Part shown: one piece after another, positions 27,667 to 35,555 of the stretch | How positions within the stretch are numbered: position 1 is the stretch's first letter | Layout of the letters: each line of letters starts with the position of its first letter | NCBI GenBank assembly: GCA_944321955.1 | Contig: CALUNG010000002.1 | Coordinates: forward strand, 119,051 to 183,050 | DNA length: 64,000 nt | From: an uncultured Alistipes sp. | GTDB lineage: Bacteria > Bacteroidota > Bacteroidia > Bacteroidales > Rikenellaceae | Reading direction: 5' to 3' | The notes under the pieces: model-generated | The model's input: only the letters and a program-made list of their open reading frames with translations | What the model was told of the DNA's origin: nothing | Databases searched by the model: none | Made by a program: the position numbers and the translations under genes

Positions 27667-27674
27667 TAACTTTG
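27667..27674 (+). promoter_or_regulatory. Putative -7 element of the yicC-M23 operon
   Basis: TAACTTTG matches TAnnTTTG and ends 24 bases before the yicC ATG at 27699. A clear -33 TTTG is absent. Its place rules out the longer TTG-started reading of yicC, which would begin within it. Confidence 0.5.
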
Positions 27675-27698
27675 GCCCTCAAAACAGCACATACGACC

Positions 27699-28571
27699 AT
27701 GATAAAATCGATGACCGGTTTCGGCAAGGCCGAGGTCCAATCCGGAAACAAGAAGATAACCGTAGAGATACGGTCGCTCAACTCCAAGCAGCTCGATCTT
27801 TCCATCCGCATCCCGCCCGTATATCGCGAAGCGGAATACGAAATACGCAACATCATAGCCAAGACTCTGCAACGCGGCAAGGTCGAGGTGTACATCACCG
27901 TCGAGACCACCGAAACCGTTCCTACGGCACAGATAAACAAGGAGCTCTTCAAGGCATACCTGCAGCAGCTTGACGAGGCCATGGCGTACGCCGGCATCAA
28001 GGCCGATGCCGACGCGGTCGTACCGACGGTCATGAAGATGCCCAACGTGGTCACTTCGGAGAATCAGTCCGTAAGCGAAGAGGAGACGGCTGCGGTAGTC
28101 GAAGCGACGACACAGGCCATAAAGGCTCTCGACGCATTCCGCACACAGGAGGGCGCCACCCTCATAGCCGACATGCTCAAGCGCATCGACCGCATCGAAG
28201 AGTACAAGAATCAGGTCATCCCGTTTGAAAAGGCCCGTACCGAAACCATCAGGAACCGCATACGCGAAAACATCGCGAGCATCGGCGTGGAGGTCGACAA
28301 CAACCGACTCGAGCAGGAGATGATATTCTATATCGAAAAGCTCGACATCACCGAAGAGAAGGTCCGCCTTACCAATCACTGCAAATACTTCCGCGAAGTA
28401 GCCACAAGCGAGGATGCCGCCGGCCGCAAACTCGGGTTCATCGCCCAGGAGCTGGGACGTGAAATCAACACTCTCGGATCGAAGGCCAACGACTCCGACA
28501 TACAGATTCTCGTAGTCAAAATGAAGGACGAGCTCGAGAAGATCAAGGAACAGGTACTCAATATTCTTTAA
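27699..28571 (+). CDS. yicC: YicC family protein (endoribonuclease-related)
   Basis: A 290-residue protein with the family opening MIKSMTGFGKAEVQ, LNSKQLDLSIRIPP, and the C-terminal DUF1732 domain (GRKLGFIAQELGREINTLGSKANDSD). YicC-type proteins are cytosolic and have been linked to RNA turnover as endoribonucleases in E. coli; a role in this organism is inferred. The start was set at the ATG giving MIKSMTGFG. It is the first gene of a six-gene run (yicC, gmk, nadD, ddl, DUF3109, M23 peptidase), and its neighbour gmk follows after 11 bases. The yicC-gmk pairing is widespread in bacteria. Confidence 0.93.
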   Translation: MIKSMTGFGKAEVQSGNKKITVEIRSLNSKQLDLSIRIPPVYREAEYEIRNIIAKTLQRGKVEVYITVETTETVPTAQINKELFKAYLQQLDEAMAYAGIKADADAVVPTVMKMPNVVTSENQSVSEEETAAVVEATTQAIKALDAFRTQEGATLIADMLKRIDRIEEYKNQVIPFEKARTETIRNRIRENIASIGVEVDNNRLEQEMIFYIEKLDITEEKVRLTNHCKYFREVATSEDAAGRKLGFIAQELGREINTLGSKANDSDIQILVVKMKDELEKIKEQVLNIL

Positions 28572-28582
28572 GGCGGCGAACC

Positions 28583-29158
28583 ATGGGCAAACTCGTCATA
28601 TTCTCGGCGCCGAGCGGCAGCGGCAAGACCACGATCGTAAAACGACTGCTGGCCGTATTTCCGCAGTTCGAGTTCTCGATATCGGCCACGTCGCGCAAGC
28701 CTCGCGGCAGCGAACAGAACGGCGTGGACTACTATTTTCTCTCTGATGCCGAGTTCCGGAAAGCCGTCGGTGAAGGACGCTTCGTCGAGTGGGAAGAGGT
28801 TTACAGCGGGACATGCTACGGCACGCTCAAAAGCGAGATCGAACGCATCTGGGCCAAAGGCAACGTCATCGTCTTCGATGTCGACGTGATGGGCGGCATA
28901 AACCTCAAGCGCATCTTCGGCAATGACGCCTGCTCGATATTCATCATGCCGCCGTCGATGGCGGAGCTCGAAAAACGGCTCAGGGGACGCGGCACCGACA
29001 GCGACGAGGTCATAGCCAAACGACTCGCCAAGGCGTCGTTCGAACTGACCAAGGCTCCGGAATTCGACCATGTCGTTGTAAACGACGACCTCGACACGGC
29101 CGTGGACGAGGCCACAGGTATAATCAACGCCTTTCTGAAGGAACACGACCGCAAATGA
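28583..29158 (+). CDS. gmk: Guanylate kinase
   Basis: A 191-residue enzyme that phosphorylates GMP to GDP with ATP. The P-loop is SAPSGSGKTTI at the N terminus. GMP-binding residues sit in SATSRKPRGSEQNGVDYYF, and the lid region contains FVEWEEVYSGTCYGTL. It ends VNDDLDTAVDEATGIINAF. The size is typical. The stop overlaps the nadD start by 4 bases (ATGA). Confidence 0.97.
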   Translation: MGKLVIFSAPSGSGKTTIVKRLLAVFPQFEFSISATSRKPRGSEQNGVDYYFLSDAEFRKAVGEGRFVEWEEVYSGTCYGTLKSEIERIWAKGNVIVFDVDVMGGINLKRIFGNDACSIFIMPPSMAELEKRLRGRGTDSDEVIAKRLAKASFELTKAPEFDHVVVNDDLDTAVDEATGIINAFLKEHDRK

Positions 29159-29967
29159 GACACGTCTTTCTATATTTCGGATCATTCAACCCGATACACA
29201 AGGGACACATGGCCCTGGCCGAACATGTCATCGAAAAGGGGCTTTGCGACGGCGTAATATTCATCGTATCGCCGCAGAACCCTCTGAAGGAGGCCGACGA
29301 CCTGATGCCCGAACTCGCACGTTTCGAGATGGTCGAGACCGCCTGCCGCGAATCGAAGTATCCCGAAGCCATACAGGTTTCGGCCATCGAGTTTCTGCTC
29401 GACAAGCCTTCCTACACGATCGACACGCTGCGTTACCTGAGCAAAAACCACGGTCACGAGATGCGTTTCTCGGTGCTGATGGGGGCCGACATAATCCCGC
29501 AACTGGATCAGTGGAAGGATTACCGCGAATTGCTCGACAACTACGACATATACGTCTATCCGCGCACGGGCTATGCCGTAGACCGCTATCTCGACAGGAT
29601 CACATATCTGGCCGATGCGCCGACATTCGAATACTCGTCGACCGACATACGCAATCGGGCCGCCCGTGGCGAATCGATCGACGGACTGGTCAGCGACGGC
29701 GTGGCGAAGTATATCGCATCGCACGGGCTGCTCAAAAAGAGTGTCGACGAGCGTGAACTGCTCGACAGACGCATTGCCGACGAGGCGAGCGCCGCGGCAT
29801 ACATCGAGCGCGGTCGTTACTTTTACCGCTGCAACGAATGGGGCAATGCCCTCAACGATTTCAATGCGGCATTGAAGATCGAGTCCGACAACCGCGAAGC
29901 CGGCGAGTTCGTAAAGATGATCGGCGAAATACTCGAATTCAGATACAAGGACATATACAATCCATAG
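29155..29967 (+). CDS. nadD: Nicotinate-nucleotide adenylyltransferase fused to a TPR segment
   Basis: A 270-residue protein. Residues 1-190 are a complete NadD domain with the nucleotidyltransferase motifs GSFNPIHKGH and SSTDIRNR, plus VLMGADIIPQLDQWKDY; it forms nicotinate adenine dinucleotide in NAD synthesis. NadD proteins usually stop near 190-200 residues. Here about 70 extra residues follow: a short linker (VDERELLDRR) and a tetratricopeptide-like hairpin (YIERGRYFYRCNEWGNALND and onward) ending FRYKDIYNP. The extension is in frame with normal codon use and no sign of frameshift. The start overlaps gmk (ATGA), and ddl begins 4 bases after the stop. Confidence 0.93.
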   Translation: MRHVFLYFGSFNPIHKGHMALAEHVIEKGLCDGVIFIVSPQNPLKEADDLMPELARFEMVETACRESKYPEAIQVSAIEFLLDKPSYTIDTLRYLSKNHGHEMRFSVLMGADIIPQLDQWKDYRELLDNYDIYVYPRTGYAVDRYLDRITYLADAPTFEYSSTDIRNRAARGESIDGLVSDGVAKYIASHGLLKKSVDERELLDRRIADEASAAAYIERGRYFYRCNEWGNALNDFNAALKIESDNREAGEFVKMIGEILEFRYKDIYNP

Positions 29968-29971
29968 CAAC

Positions 29972-30958
29972 ATGAACAAACTGAGAATTGCATTGCTTGC
30001 CGGCGGGAACTCGTCGGAAAGGGAGATCGCGCTGCAAAGCGCACAACAGATAAATGCCGCTCTCGACAAGGAGAAATACGACATCAAGGTCATCGACATA
30101 TATCATCGCGACTGGCACTACACGGCCGCCGACGGTAAACAGTACCAGTTCGACAAGACCAATTTTTCGCTCACGGTCGAGGGCGAACGCTTCGAGTTCG
30201 ACTATGCGCTCATCATCATCCACGGCACGCCGGGTGAAGACGGCAAACTTCAGGGATATCTCGACATAATGGGCATACCGTATTCGTCATGCCCGATGGT
30301 GTCATCGGTGATCACGTTCGACAAGATATCGACCAAACGCGCCGTCGCCACACGTGGCATACGAGTTGCAAAGGACATATTCCTGTACAAGGGTGACAAG
30401 GTATCGCCCGACGAGGTCGTAGAGAAGCTGGGCCTGCCCGTATTCGTCAAGCCGAATGCCAGCGGCAGCAGTTTCGGCGTGACCAAGGTTACCGACAGGG
30501 AGAAGATAGCCGAAGCAGTCGAAGCCGCATTCAAGGAGAGCGACGAAGTACTGATCGAGGAGTTCATCGCAGGACGCGAGATGGGTTGCGGCGTGATGAT
30601 CGCCGGCGGCCGGGAGTATGTCTTCCCGATCACGGAGATCGTCTCCAAGCATGAATTTTTCGACTATGAGGCCAAGTACACGGCAGGAATGTCCAACGAG
30701 ATCACGCCGGCCGACCTGACACCGGAAGTGAAGGCCGAACTTAACCGCATGACGCTCGAGGCGTACAAGGTATGCCGCTGCCGCGGTGTCGTGCGCATCG
30801 ATTTCATTGTTACGCCCGACGGACGCCCCTACATGATCGAGATAAACTCGATTCCGGGCATGAGTGCAGGCAGCATCGTGCCGAAGCAGGCCAAAGCCAT
30901 GGGCATGAGCCTCGGGGAACTCTTCGACATCGTAATAGCTGACACCTGCGGCAGATGA
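29972..30958 (+). CDS. ddl: D-alanine--D-alanine ligase
   Basis: A 328-residue ATP-grasp enzyme that makes D-Ala-D-Ala for peptidoglycan. The N-terminal motif is ALLAGGNSSEREIALQSA. The ATP-grasp core shows VFVKPNASGSSFGVTKV and EVLIEEFIAGREMGCGV. The metal-binding end is RIDFIV through YMIEINSIPGMSAGSI. The stop overlaps the next start by 4 bases. It is complete and unremarkable. Confidence 0.97.
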   Translation: MNKLRIALLAGGNSSEREIALQSAQQINAALDKEKYDIKVIDIYHRDWHYTAADGKQYQFDKTNFSLTVEGERFEFDYALIIIHGTPGEDGKLQGYLDIMGIPYSSCPMVSSVITFDKISTKRAVATRGIRVAKDIFLYKGDKVSPDEVVEKLGLPVFVKPNASGSSFGVTKVTDREKIAEAVEAAFKESDEVLIEEFIAGREMGCGVMIAGGREYVFPITEIVSKHEFFDYEAKYTAGMSNEITPADLTPEVKAELNRMTLEAYKVCRCRGVVRIDFIVTPDGRPYMIEINSIPGMSAGSIVPKQAKAMGMSLGELFDIVIADTCGR

Positions 30959-31545
30959 GGGCGACGATGATCGACATCGACGGCAAGATCGTCAGTACCG
31001 ATCTGCTTACCGAGTACTTCGCATGCGACATTGCAAAATGCAAGGGCATGTGCTGTGTGGAGGGCAATGCCGGGGCTCCGCTCGAGATGGAAGAAGTGGA
31101 CACACTCGAGGAGGAGTTCAACGCATACCGACCGTACATGACGCCCGAAGGCATAGAGGCCGTGGAGAGGCAGGGATTCATGGTTGTGGATACCGACGGA
31201 GAGTATACGACGCCGCTCGTCGACGATGCCGAATGCGCCTATTCCTACCGTGAGAACGGCATAACGCTCTGCGCTATCGAAAAGGCGTACCTCAATGGTG
31301 AATGCTCGTTCCGCAAGCCCATATCGTGCCATCTCTACCCGATAAGGCTCGTAAACTTCTCGAACGGCACGGTAGGCCTCAACTATCACCGTTGGGACGT
31401 ATGCCGCACTGCATGTACGAACGGACGCCGGCTCGGAATACCGGTCTACAGATCGCTCCGGGAGCCGATAATACGGCGTTTCGGTGAAGAGTTTTACAAG
31501 GCGCTCGAGGCCGCCGAAGAATTGATAAAGAAACAGGACGAATGA
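30955..31545 (+). CDS. DUF3109 family cysteine-rich protein
   Basis: A 196-residue protein of unknown function with a cysteine pattern suggesting a metal or Fe-S site: FACDIAKCKGMCCVEG near residue 22, then AECAYS, TLCAIEKAYLNGECSFRKPISCHLYPIR and WDVCRTAC. This is the DUF3109 signature, related in style to CxxCxxCC zinc/iron-cluster proteins. The first ATG (30955) overlaps the ddl stop; an ATG four codons later (MIDIDGK) is an equally good start. The stop overlaps the M23 peptidase start by 4 bases. The operon context is cell-wall and nucleotide metabolism, which does not settle its role. Confidence 0.87.
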   Translation: MRATMIDIDGKIVSTDLLTEYFACDIAKCKGMCCVEGNAGAPLEMEEVDTLEEEFNAYRPYMTPEGIEAVERQGFMVVDTDGEYTTPLVDDAECAYSYRENGITLCAIEKAYLNGECSFRKPISCHLYPIRLVNFSNGTVGLNYHRWDVCRTACTNGRRLGIPVYRSLREPIIRRFGEEFYKALEAAEELIKKQDE

Positions 31546-32609
31546 AAAAGACGACAACCGCAATACTGGTCATCTCTGTCGCAATCTGTGCAAGTTCGTA
31601 TGCACAGGGCCCCGCAGCATCGGACAATGCTGCAGCAGGCATTGTCGCAGACAATACGGTTACGGCCGAAACTCCGGTCACGAGTACAGCTGAAACGACG
31701 GCTCGCCCCGTGGCCGTAGCTCCCGTAAGGGAACTCGACAACAAGCCTCTGGTGGTGGATACGCTGCCGAGCATCAATGATGCCATAAAGATCGTACTGT
31801 TCAACGACAATACGTGGCGTTACGTCCGCGACCGCGAGATACCGCAGGACAGCTCGATATATGTCAAATACTGGGATTCGACCGTCATATCGCCATACCG
31901 CGACGTTCCGTTGAGTTCGCTGCCCCAATCGGTTGCCATCGCCCTTGTCGACACGCTGAAGAGCTATCACTATCCATACAAGGGACGCATCAGTTCGCAT
32001 TACGGGCCGCGACGCCGCCGCAACCACAACGGCGTCGATCTTCCGCTCAAGGAGGGCGATCCGGTATATGCCACATTCGACGGACGCGTACGCTTCTCGC
32101 AAGATACCAAAACCGGATACGGCAACCTCGTCATCATCCGTCATGACAACGGTCTGGAGACCTACATGGGACACCTTTCCAAACGACTCGTCGAGGCCGG
32201 CGACTGGGTTACGGCCGGTCAGGTCGTGGCTCTCGGCGGCAGCACGGGACGCAGCACCGGCCCGCACCTGCACTTCGAAACGCGTTATTACGGGCAGTCG
32301 TTCGATCCCGAACGACTGATAGACTTTTCGTCGGGCATGCTGCGACGCGAGACCTTCCTGCTCAAGCGCAGCTATTTCGACATCTATTCGAAATACGACC
32401 AGAATTTCGAGGACGAGATAGCCAACGAGGAGGATGACAAGCGGGAAGCCGCCGAAGAGGCAGCCAAACGCTACTATGTGGTACGCAAGGGCGATACGCT
32501 CAGCGGCATAGCCGTCAAGTATCACACAACAGTCACACGCATCTGCCAGCTCAACGGCATAAGCCGCAACAAGACACTGAGCATAGGCAAACGGCTGCGC
32601 GTACGCTGA
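31542..32609 (+). CDS. Secreted M23 (LytM-type) peptidoglycan metallopeptidase with LysM domain
   Basis: A 355-residue exported protein. A signal peptide (about 1-21, CASSYAQ) is followed by a low-complexity Ala/Thr/Val stretch and then an M23 domain at about 140-262. Visible zinc ligands are His162 and Asp166 in RNHNGVDLP and His244 in PHLHFE, with His211 in YMGHLS. A charged Glu/Ala-rich linker leads to a LysM domain at 310-355 (YVVRKGDTLSGIAVKYHTT). All ligands are present, so it is probably an active endopeptidase. It overlaps DUF3109 by 4 bases and ends the operon, with a terminator 18 bases on. Confidence 0.93.
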   Translation: MKKTTTAILVISVAICASSYAQGPAASDNAAAGIVADNTVTAETPVTSTAETTARPVAVAPVRELDNKPLVVDTLPSINDAIKIVLFNDNTWRYVRDREIPQDSSIYVKYWDSTVISPYRDVPLSSLPQSVAIALVDTLKSYHYPYKGRISSHYGPRRRRNHNGVDLPLKEGDPVYATFDGRVRFSQDTKTGYGNLVIIRHDNGLETYMGHLSKRLVEAGDWVTAGQVVALGGSTGRSTGPHLHFETRYYGQSFDPERLIDFSSGMLRRETFLLKRSYFDIYSKYDQNFEDEIANEEDDKREAAEEAAKRYYVVRKGDTLSGIAVKYHTTVTRICQLNGISRNKTLSIGKRLRVR

Positions 32610-32626
32610 CAGCCGACATTGCAACC

Positions 32627-32663
32627 AAAAAGCCGCGTTCCCATACAGGAAACGCGGCTTTTT
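32627..32663. terminator. Bidirectional terminator between the M23 peptidase and yggS genes
   Basis: Stem AAAAAGCCGCGTT / AACGCGGCTTTTT with an 11-base loop; the T run serves the plus strand, and the A run gives the same for the minus strand. It lies between convergent genes. Confidence 0.88.
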
Positions 32664-32679
32664 CATATTACAACCGACG

Positions 32680-33351
32680 CTATCGGCCGGCCCCGTAATC
32701 GCGCTGGCCGAAGATCATCGAACCGACCCGCACCATGGTGGAGCCGCACTCCAGAGCGATGGGGTAGTCGTCGGACATGCCCATCGACAATGTGTCGAAC
32801 TCACTTCCGAAGAACGGAGCCAGATCGGCCTTGCATTGCGCCAGACGTTCGAAATCGTGCCGTACGACCGATTTGTCGTCCGTATTCGTGGCAATGCCCA
32901 TGACCCCGCGTATGCGGACGTTGTGGAGAGCGGCAAGGGCACCGCCGGCCACAAATTCGCGCAACTCGGCATAATCCCAACCCGTCTTGCTCTCCTCGGC
33001 CGCAACATGTATTTCGAAAAGGCAGTCGACCGTACGCCCGCATTTGGCTGCCTCCCTGTCGACAGCCTCGAGCAGATGCGCGCTGTCGATCGACTCTATC
33101 AGCGACACGAACGGCACGATATACTTCACCTTGTTTGTCTGCAGATGGCCTATCATGTGCCACCGTATGTCTTTGGGCAGAATCTCGTATTTGGCCTTGA
33201 GTTCCTGCGGACGGCTCTCGCCGAACACGCGCTGCCCGGCCCCGTAGGCCTCGGATATGAGTTCCGCCAGGTGCATCTTCGAGACTGCGACAAGCGTCAC
33301 ACCCTCGGGCAGGGTCGATTTTACGACCGACAATTGACTTGCTACGGACAT
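32680..33351 (-). CDS. yggS: YggS/PROSC family PLP homeostasis protein
   Basis: A 223-residue single-domain PLP-binding protein (alanine racemase-like barrel) thought to buffer pyridoxal phosphate. The PLP lysine is in TLVAVSKMHLAEL. Family motifs are VFGESRPQELKAK, WHMIGHLQTNKVKYI, VRIRGVMGIATN and LSMGMSDDYPIALECGSTMVRVGSMIFG. The start was set at MSVASQLS. An ATG 75 bases upstream (33426) would add a hydrophobic run encoded by the promoter region and is rejected. A TACTTTTG element lies 17 bases before this start. Confidence 0.94.
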   Translation of the reverse strand: MSVASQLSVVKSTLPEGVTLVAVSKMHLAELISEAYGAGQRVFGESRPQELKAKYEILPKDIRWHMIGHLQTNKVKYIVPFVSLIESIDSAHLLEAVDREAAKCGRTVDCLFEIHVAAEESKTGWDYAELREFVAGGALAALHNVRIRGVMGIATNTDDKSVVRHDFERLAQCKADLAPFFGSEFDTLSMGMSDDYPIALECGSTMVRVGSMIFGQRDYGAGR

Positions 33352-33367
33352 CTTTTTCTCTTTTATG

Positions 33368-33375
33368 CAAAAGTA
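33368..33375 (-). promoter_or_regulatory. Putative -7 element of yggS
   Basis: TACTTTTG on the minus strand, an exact TAnnTTTG match 17 bases before the start. The -33 element is not clear. Confidence 0.5.
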
Positions 33376-33407
33376 GAAAAGAAAAAGGAAAGTAGAAAAG
33401 TTTTTCG

Positions 33408-33415
33408 TACATTTG
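33408..33415 (+). promoter_or_regulatory. Putative -7 element of the C69 dipeptidase gene
   Basis: TACATTTG matches TAnnTTTG and ends 26 bases before the ATG at 33441. No TTTG at -33 was seen. Confidence 0.5.
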
Positions 33416-33440
33416 CGAAACATCAAATCCGCTTGTAAGA

Positions 33441-35063
33441 ATGAAAAAACTGTTTTTTACGCTTTTGTTCGGTTCGGCCGCCTATGCCGCAGCCGCATGC
33501 ACCAACTTCATCGTGACGAAGGGTGCATCGACCGACGGGTCGATAATGGTCAGCTATGCAGCAGATTCGCACCAGCTTTACGGTTGCCTGTACAAATATA
33601 CGCCGTCGAAACACACTTCGGCCATGATGCCCATATACGAGTGGGATACAGGCAAGTATCTCGGCGAGATACCGCAGGTCAAGAACACATACGCCACCAT
33701 TGGCAACATGAACGAGCACTCGCTCATCATCGCCGAAACCACATACGGAGGACGTGCCGAACTGGGCGATCCCAACGGAATAATGGATTACGGTTCGCTC
33801 ATATACATCGCCCTGCAGCGTGCCAAAACAGCTCGCGAGGCCATAAAGGTAATCGCCGACCTCTCGGCCGAGTACGGTTACGCGTCGAGCGGCGAATCGC
33901 TGTCGATTGCCGACCAGAACGAAGCATGGATAATGGAGATCATCGGAAAGGGCAAATACGGAAAGGGTATCGTATGGGTTGCGCGACGCATACCGGACGG
34001 ATATGTCTCGGCACATGCAAACCAGGCCCGCATAACCACATTCCCGAAGAATGACCCCGAGAACTGCCTCTATTCGCCCGACGTAATATCGTTTGCCCGC
34101 GAGCGCGGCTATTTCGATGGTTCGGACGACGAGTTCAGCTTCTGCGACGCATACGCACCGCTCAATTTCGGAGCTATGCGCGGCTGCGAATCGCGCGTCT
34201 GGGCATTCTTCCGCACCGTCGCCGACGACATGGACAAATATGTCGATTTCGCCATGGGCTACAATCCCGACAACCGCATGCCTCTGTGGGTAAAGCCCCG
34301 CACGAAGGTCTCGCCAAAGACCGTTTTCGACTGCATGCGAGACCACTATGAGGGCACCCCGATGGACATGACCACCGATATAGGAGCCGGAGGCAATCAC
34401 TGCCCGTACCGCTGGCGCCCGATGTATTTCGAGGTTGACGGCGTCGAGTACTGCAACGAGCGTGCAACGGCGACGCAGCAGACCGGTTTCTGGTTCGTTG
34501 CGCAGGCACGTCCGTACCTTCCGGATGACATGGGAATACTCTGGTTCGGCGTAGACGATGCCGCAACGTCGTGCCTCACTCCCATATACTGCTCGTCGAC
34601 CGATGTTCCCGAGTGCCTTCGCGAAGGCAACGGCTCGATGCTCAAATATTCCGACACGTCCGCATTCTGGATCTTCAACCGCGTGACCAACTTCGCATAC
34701 CTCAACTACGACCGTGTTGCCCCGGCCATCCGCAAGGTAGTGGACGAATGGGAGAACTCCAAACTCGAGGAGGTCAAGCAGATAGATGCCGTATATGCAT
34801 CATCGCCCAAAAAGCGTGTCAAGAAACTTACCGAATACTCCGTGAACACGGCACAGTCGTTGTTCGACAAATGGGTGGAGCTCGACCGCTATCTTTTGGT
34901 CAAGTTCATGGACGGCAACATCAAGAGCGAGGACGAGAACGGATTTATCGACAACGGCAACGGCCGCGACATTCCCGACAAGATCCAGCAACCGGGTTAC
35001 AGCGAGAAGTGGAAGCGAGCCGTAGCGGCAGACAACGGTAAGATTCTGAGAGTTGTTGAATAA
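33441..35063 (+). CDS. Secreted C69 (U34) family dipeptidase
   Basis: A 540-residue exported Ntn-type hydrolase. The signal peptide (MKKLFFTLLFGSAAYAAAA) runs directly into Cys20-Thr-Asn-Phe, the N-terminal nucleophile expected for C69 enzymes. Family sequence follows: VTKGASTDGSIMVSYAADSH, the HSLIIAETTYGGR segment, GESLSIADQNEAWIMEIIG and SAHANQARIT. The enzyme would cleave dipeptides in the periplasm or outside the cell. Because Cys20 directly follows the signal, signal-peptidase cleavage alone could expose the nucleophile. A lipoprotein reading is weaker, since the residue three before Cys is Ala. A small secreted protein gene follows after 15 bases. Confidence 0.92.
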   Translation: MKKLFFTLLFGSAAYAAAACTNFIVTKGASTDGSIMVSYAADSHQLYGCLYKYTPSKHTSAMMPIYEWDTGKYLGEIPQVKNTYATIGNMNEHSLIIAETTYGGRAELGDPNGIMDYGSLIYIALQRAKTAREAIKVIADLSAEYGYASSGESLSIADQNEAWIMEIIGKGKYGKGIVWVARRIPDGYVSAHANQARITTFPKNDPENCLYSPDVISFARERGYFDGSDDEFSFCDAYAPLNFGAMRGCESRVWAFFRTVADDMDKYVDFAMGYNPDNRMPLWVKPRTKVSPKTVFDCMRDHYEGTPMDMTTDIGAGGNHCPYRWRPMYFEVDGVEYCNERATATQQTGFWFVAQARPYLPDDMGILWFGVDDAATSCLTPIYCSSTDVPECLREGNGSMLKYSDTSAFWIFNRVTNFAYLNYDRVAPAIRKVVDEWENSKLEEVKQIDAVYASSPKKRVKKLTEYSVNTAQSLFDKWVELDRYLLVKFMDGNIKSEDENGFIDNGNGRDIPDKIQQPGYSEKWKRAVAADNGKILRVVE

Positions 35064-35078
35064 CACAAGGCATTTGTC

Positions 35079-35507
35079 ATGGTCAGACTTTTGTTCGCAA
35101 TGCTGTTCATGACGGCGGTCACGACTGCCGACTGCCATGCGTGCAACCACGAAGTTGACCCGGTCCGCACGACGATCGAACGTTTCTATACGGAATATCT
35201 CGACGCGCTCGTACGCAACGATGACGTGGAGGTCGAACGCGTCAAGGAGAAATATCTGTCCCGAAGCCTCGCAAGGCGGATACGGCGCATGTACGACACC
35301 ATGAAACTCGACTACGACCCGTTTCTGCAGGCGCAGGACTACGACCGGCACTCGCTCGACGGGATAAAAATCGAGAAAGTCGACGCATCGGACAACAGAT
35401 ACAGAATCTATTTGTGGGACTCATACAATAAACGATACAGGCAAGTCGACCTGATCATGAAACCGACGCGAGAGGGGTACATTGTGGACGGATATTCCGA
35501 CAGATAA
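35079..35507 (+). CDS. Small secreted protein, DUF3828-like
   Basis: A 142-residue protein with a signal peptide (about 1-20, ending TTADCHA). The soluble domain contains VRTTIERFYTEYLDALVRND, a helix-loop start like that of DUF3828 and NTF2-type folds. It ends in beta-strands (YRIYLWDSYNKRYRQVDLIM and EGYIVDGYSD). The function is unknown. It lies 15 bases after the C69 dipeptidase gene, so it is probably co-transcribed with it. A lipoprotein is not indicated. Confidence 0.72.
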   Translation: MVRLLFAMLFMTAVTTADCHACNHEVDPVRTTIERFYTEYLDALVRNDDVEVERVKEKYLSRSLARRIRRMYDTMKLDYDPFLQAQDYDRHSLDGIKIEKVDASDNRYRIYLWDSYNKRYRQVDLIMKPTREGYIVDGYSDR

Positions 35508-35555
35508 ACACGAACAGGATATAATCAATTGTAAAAACCTTAAAAACTGCAATAT

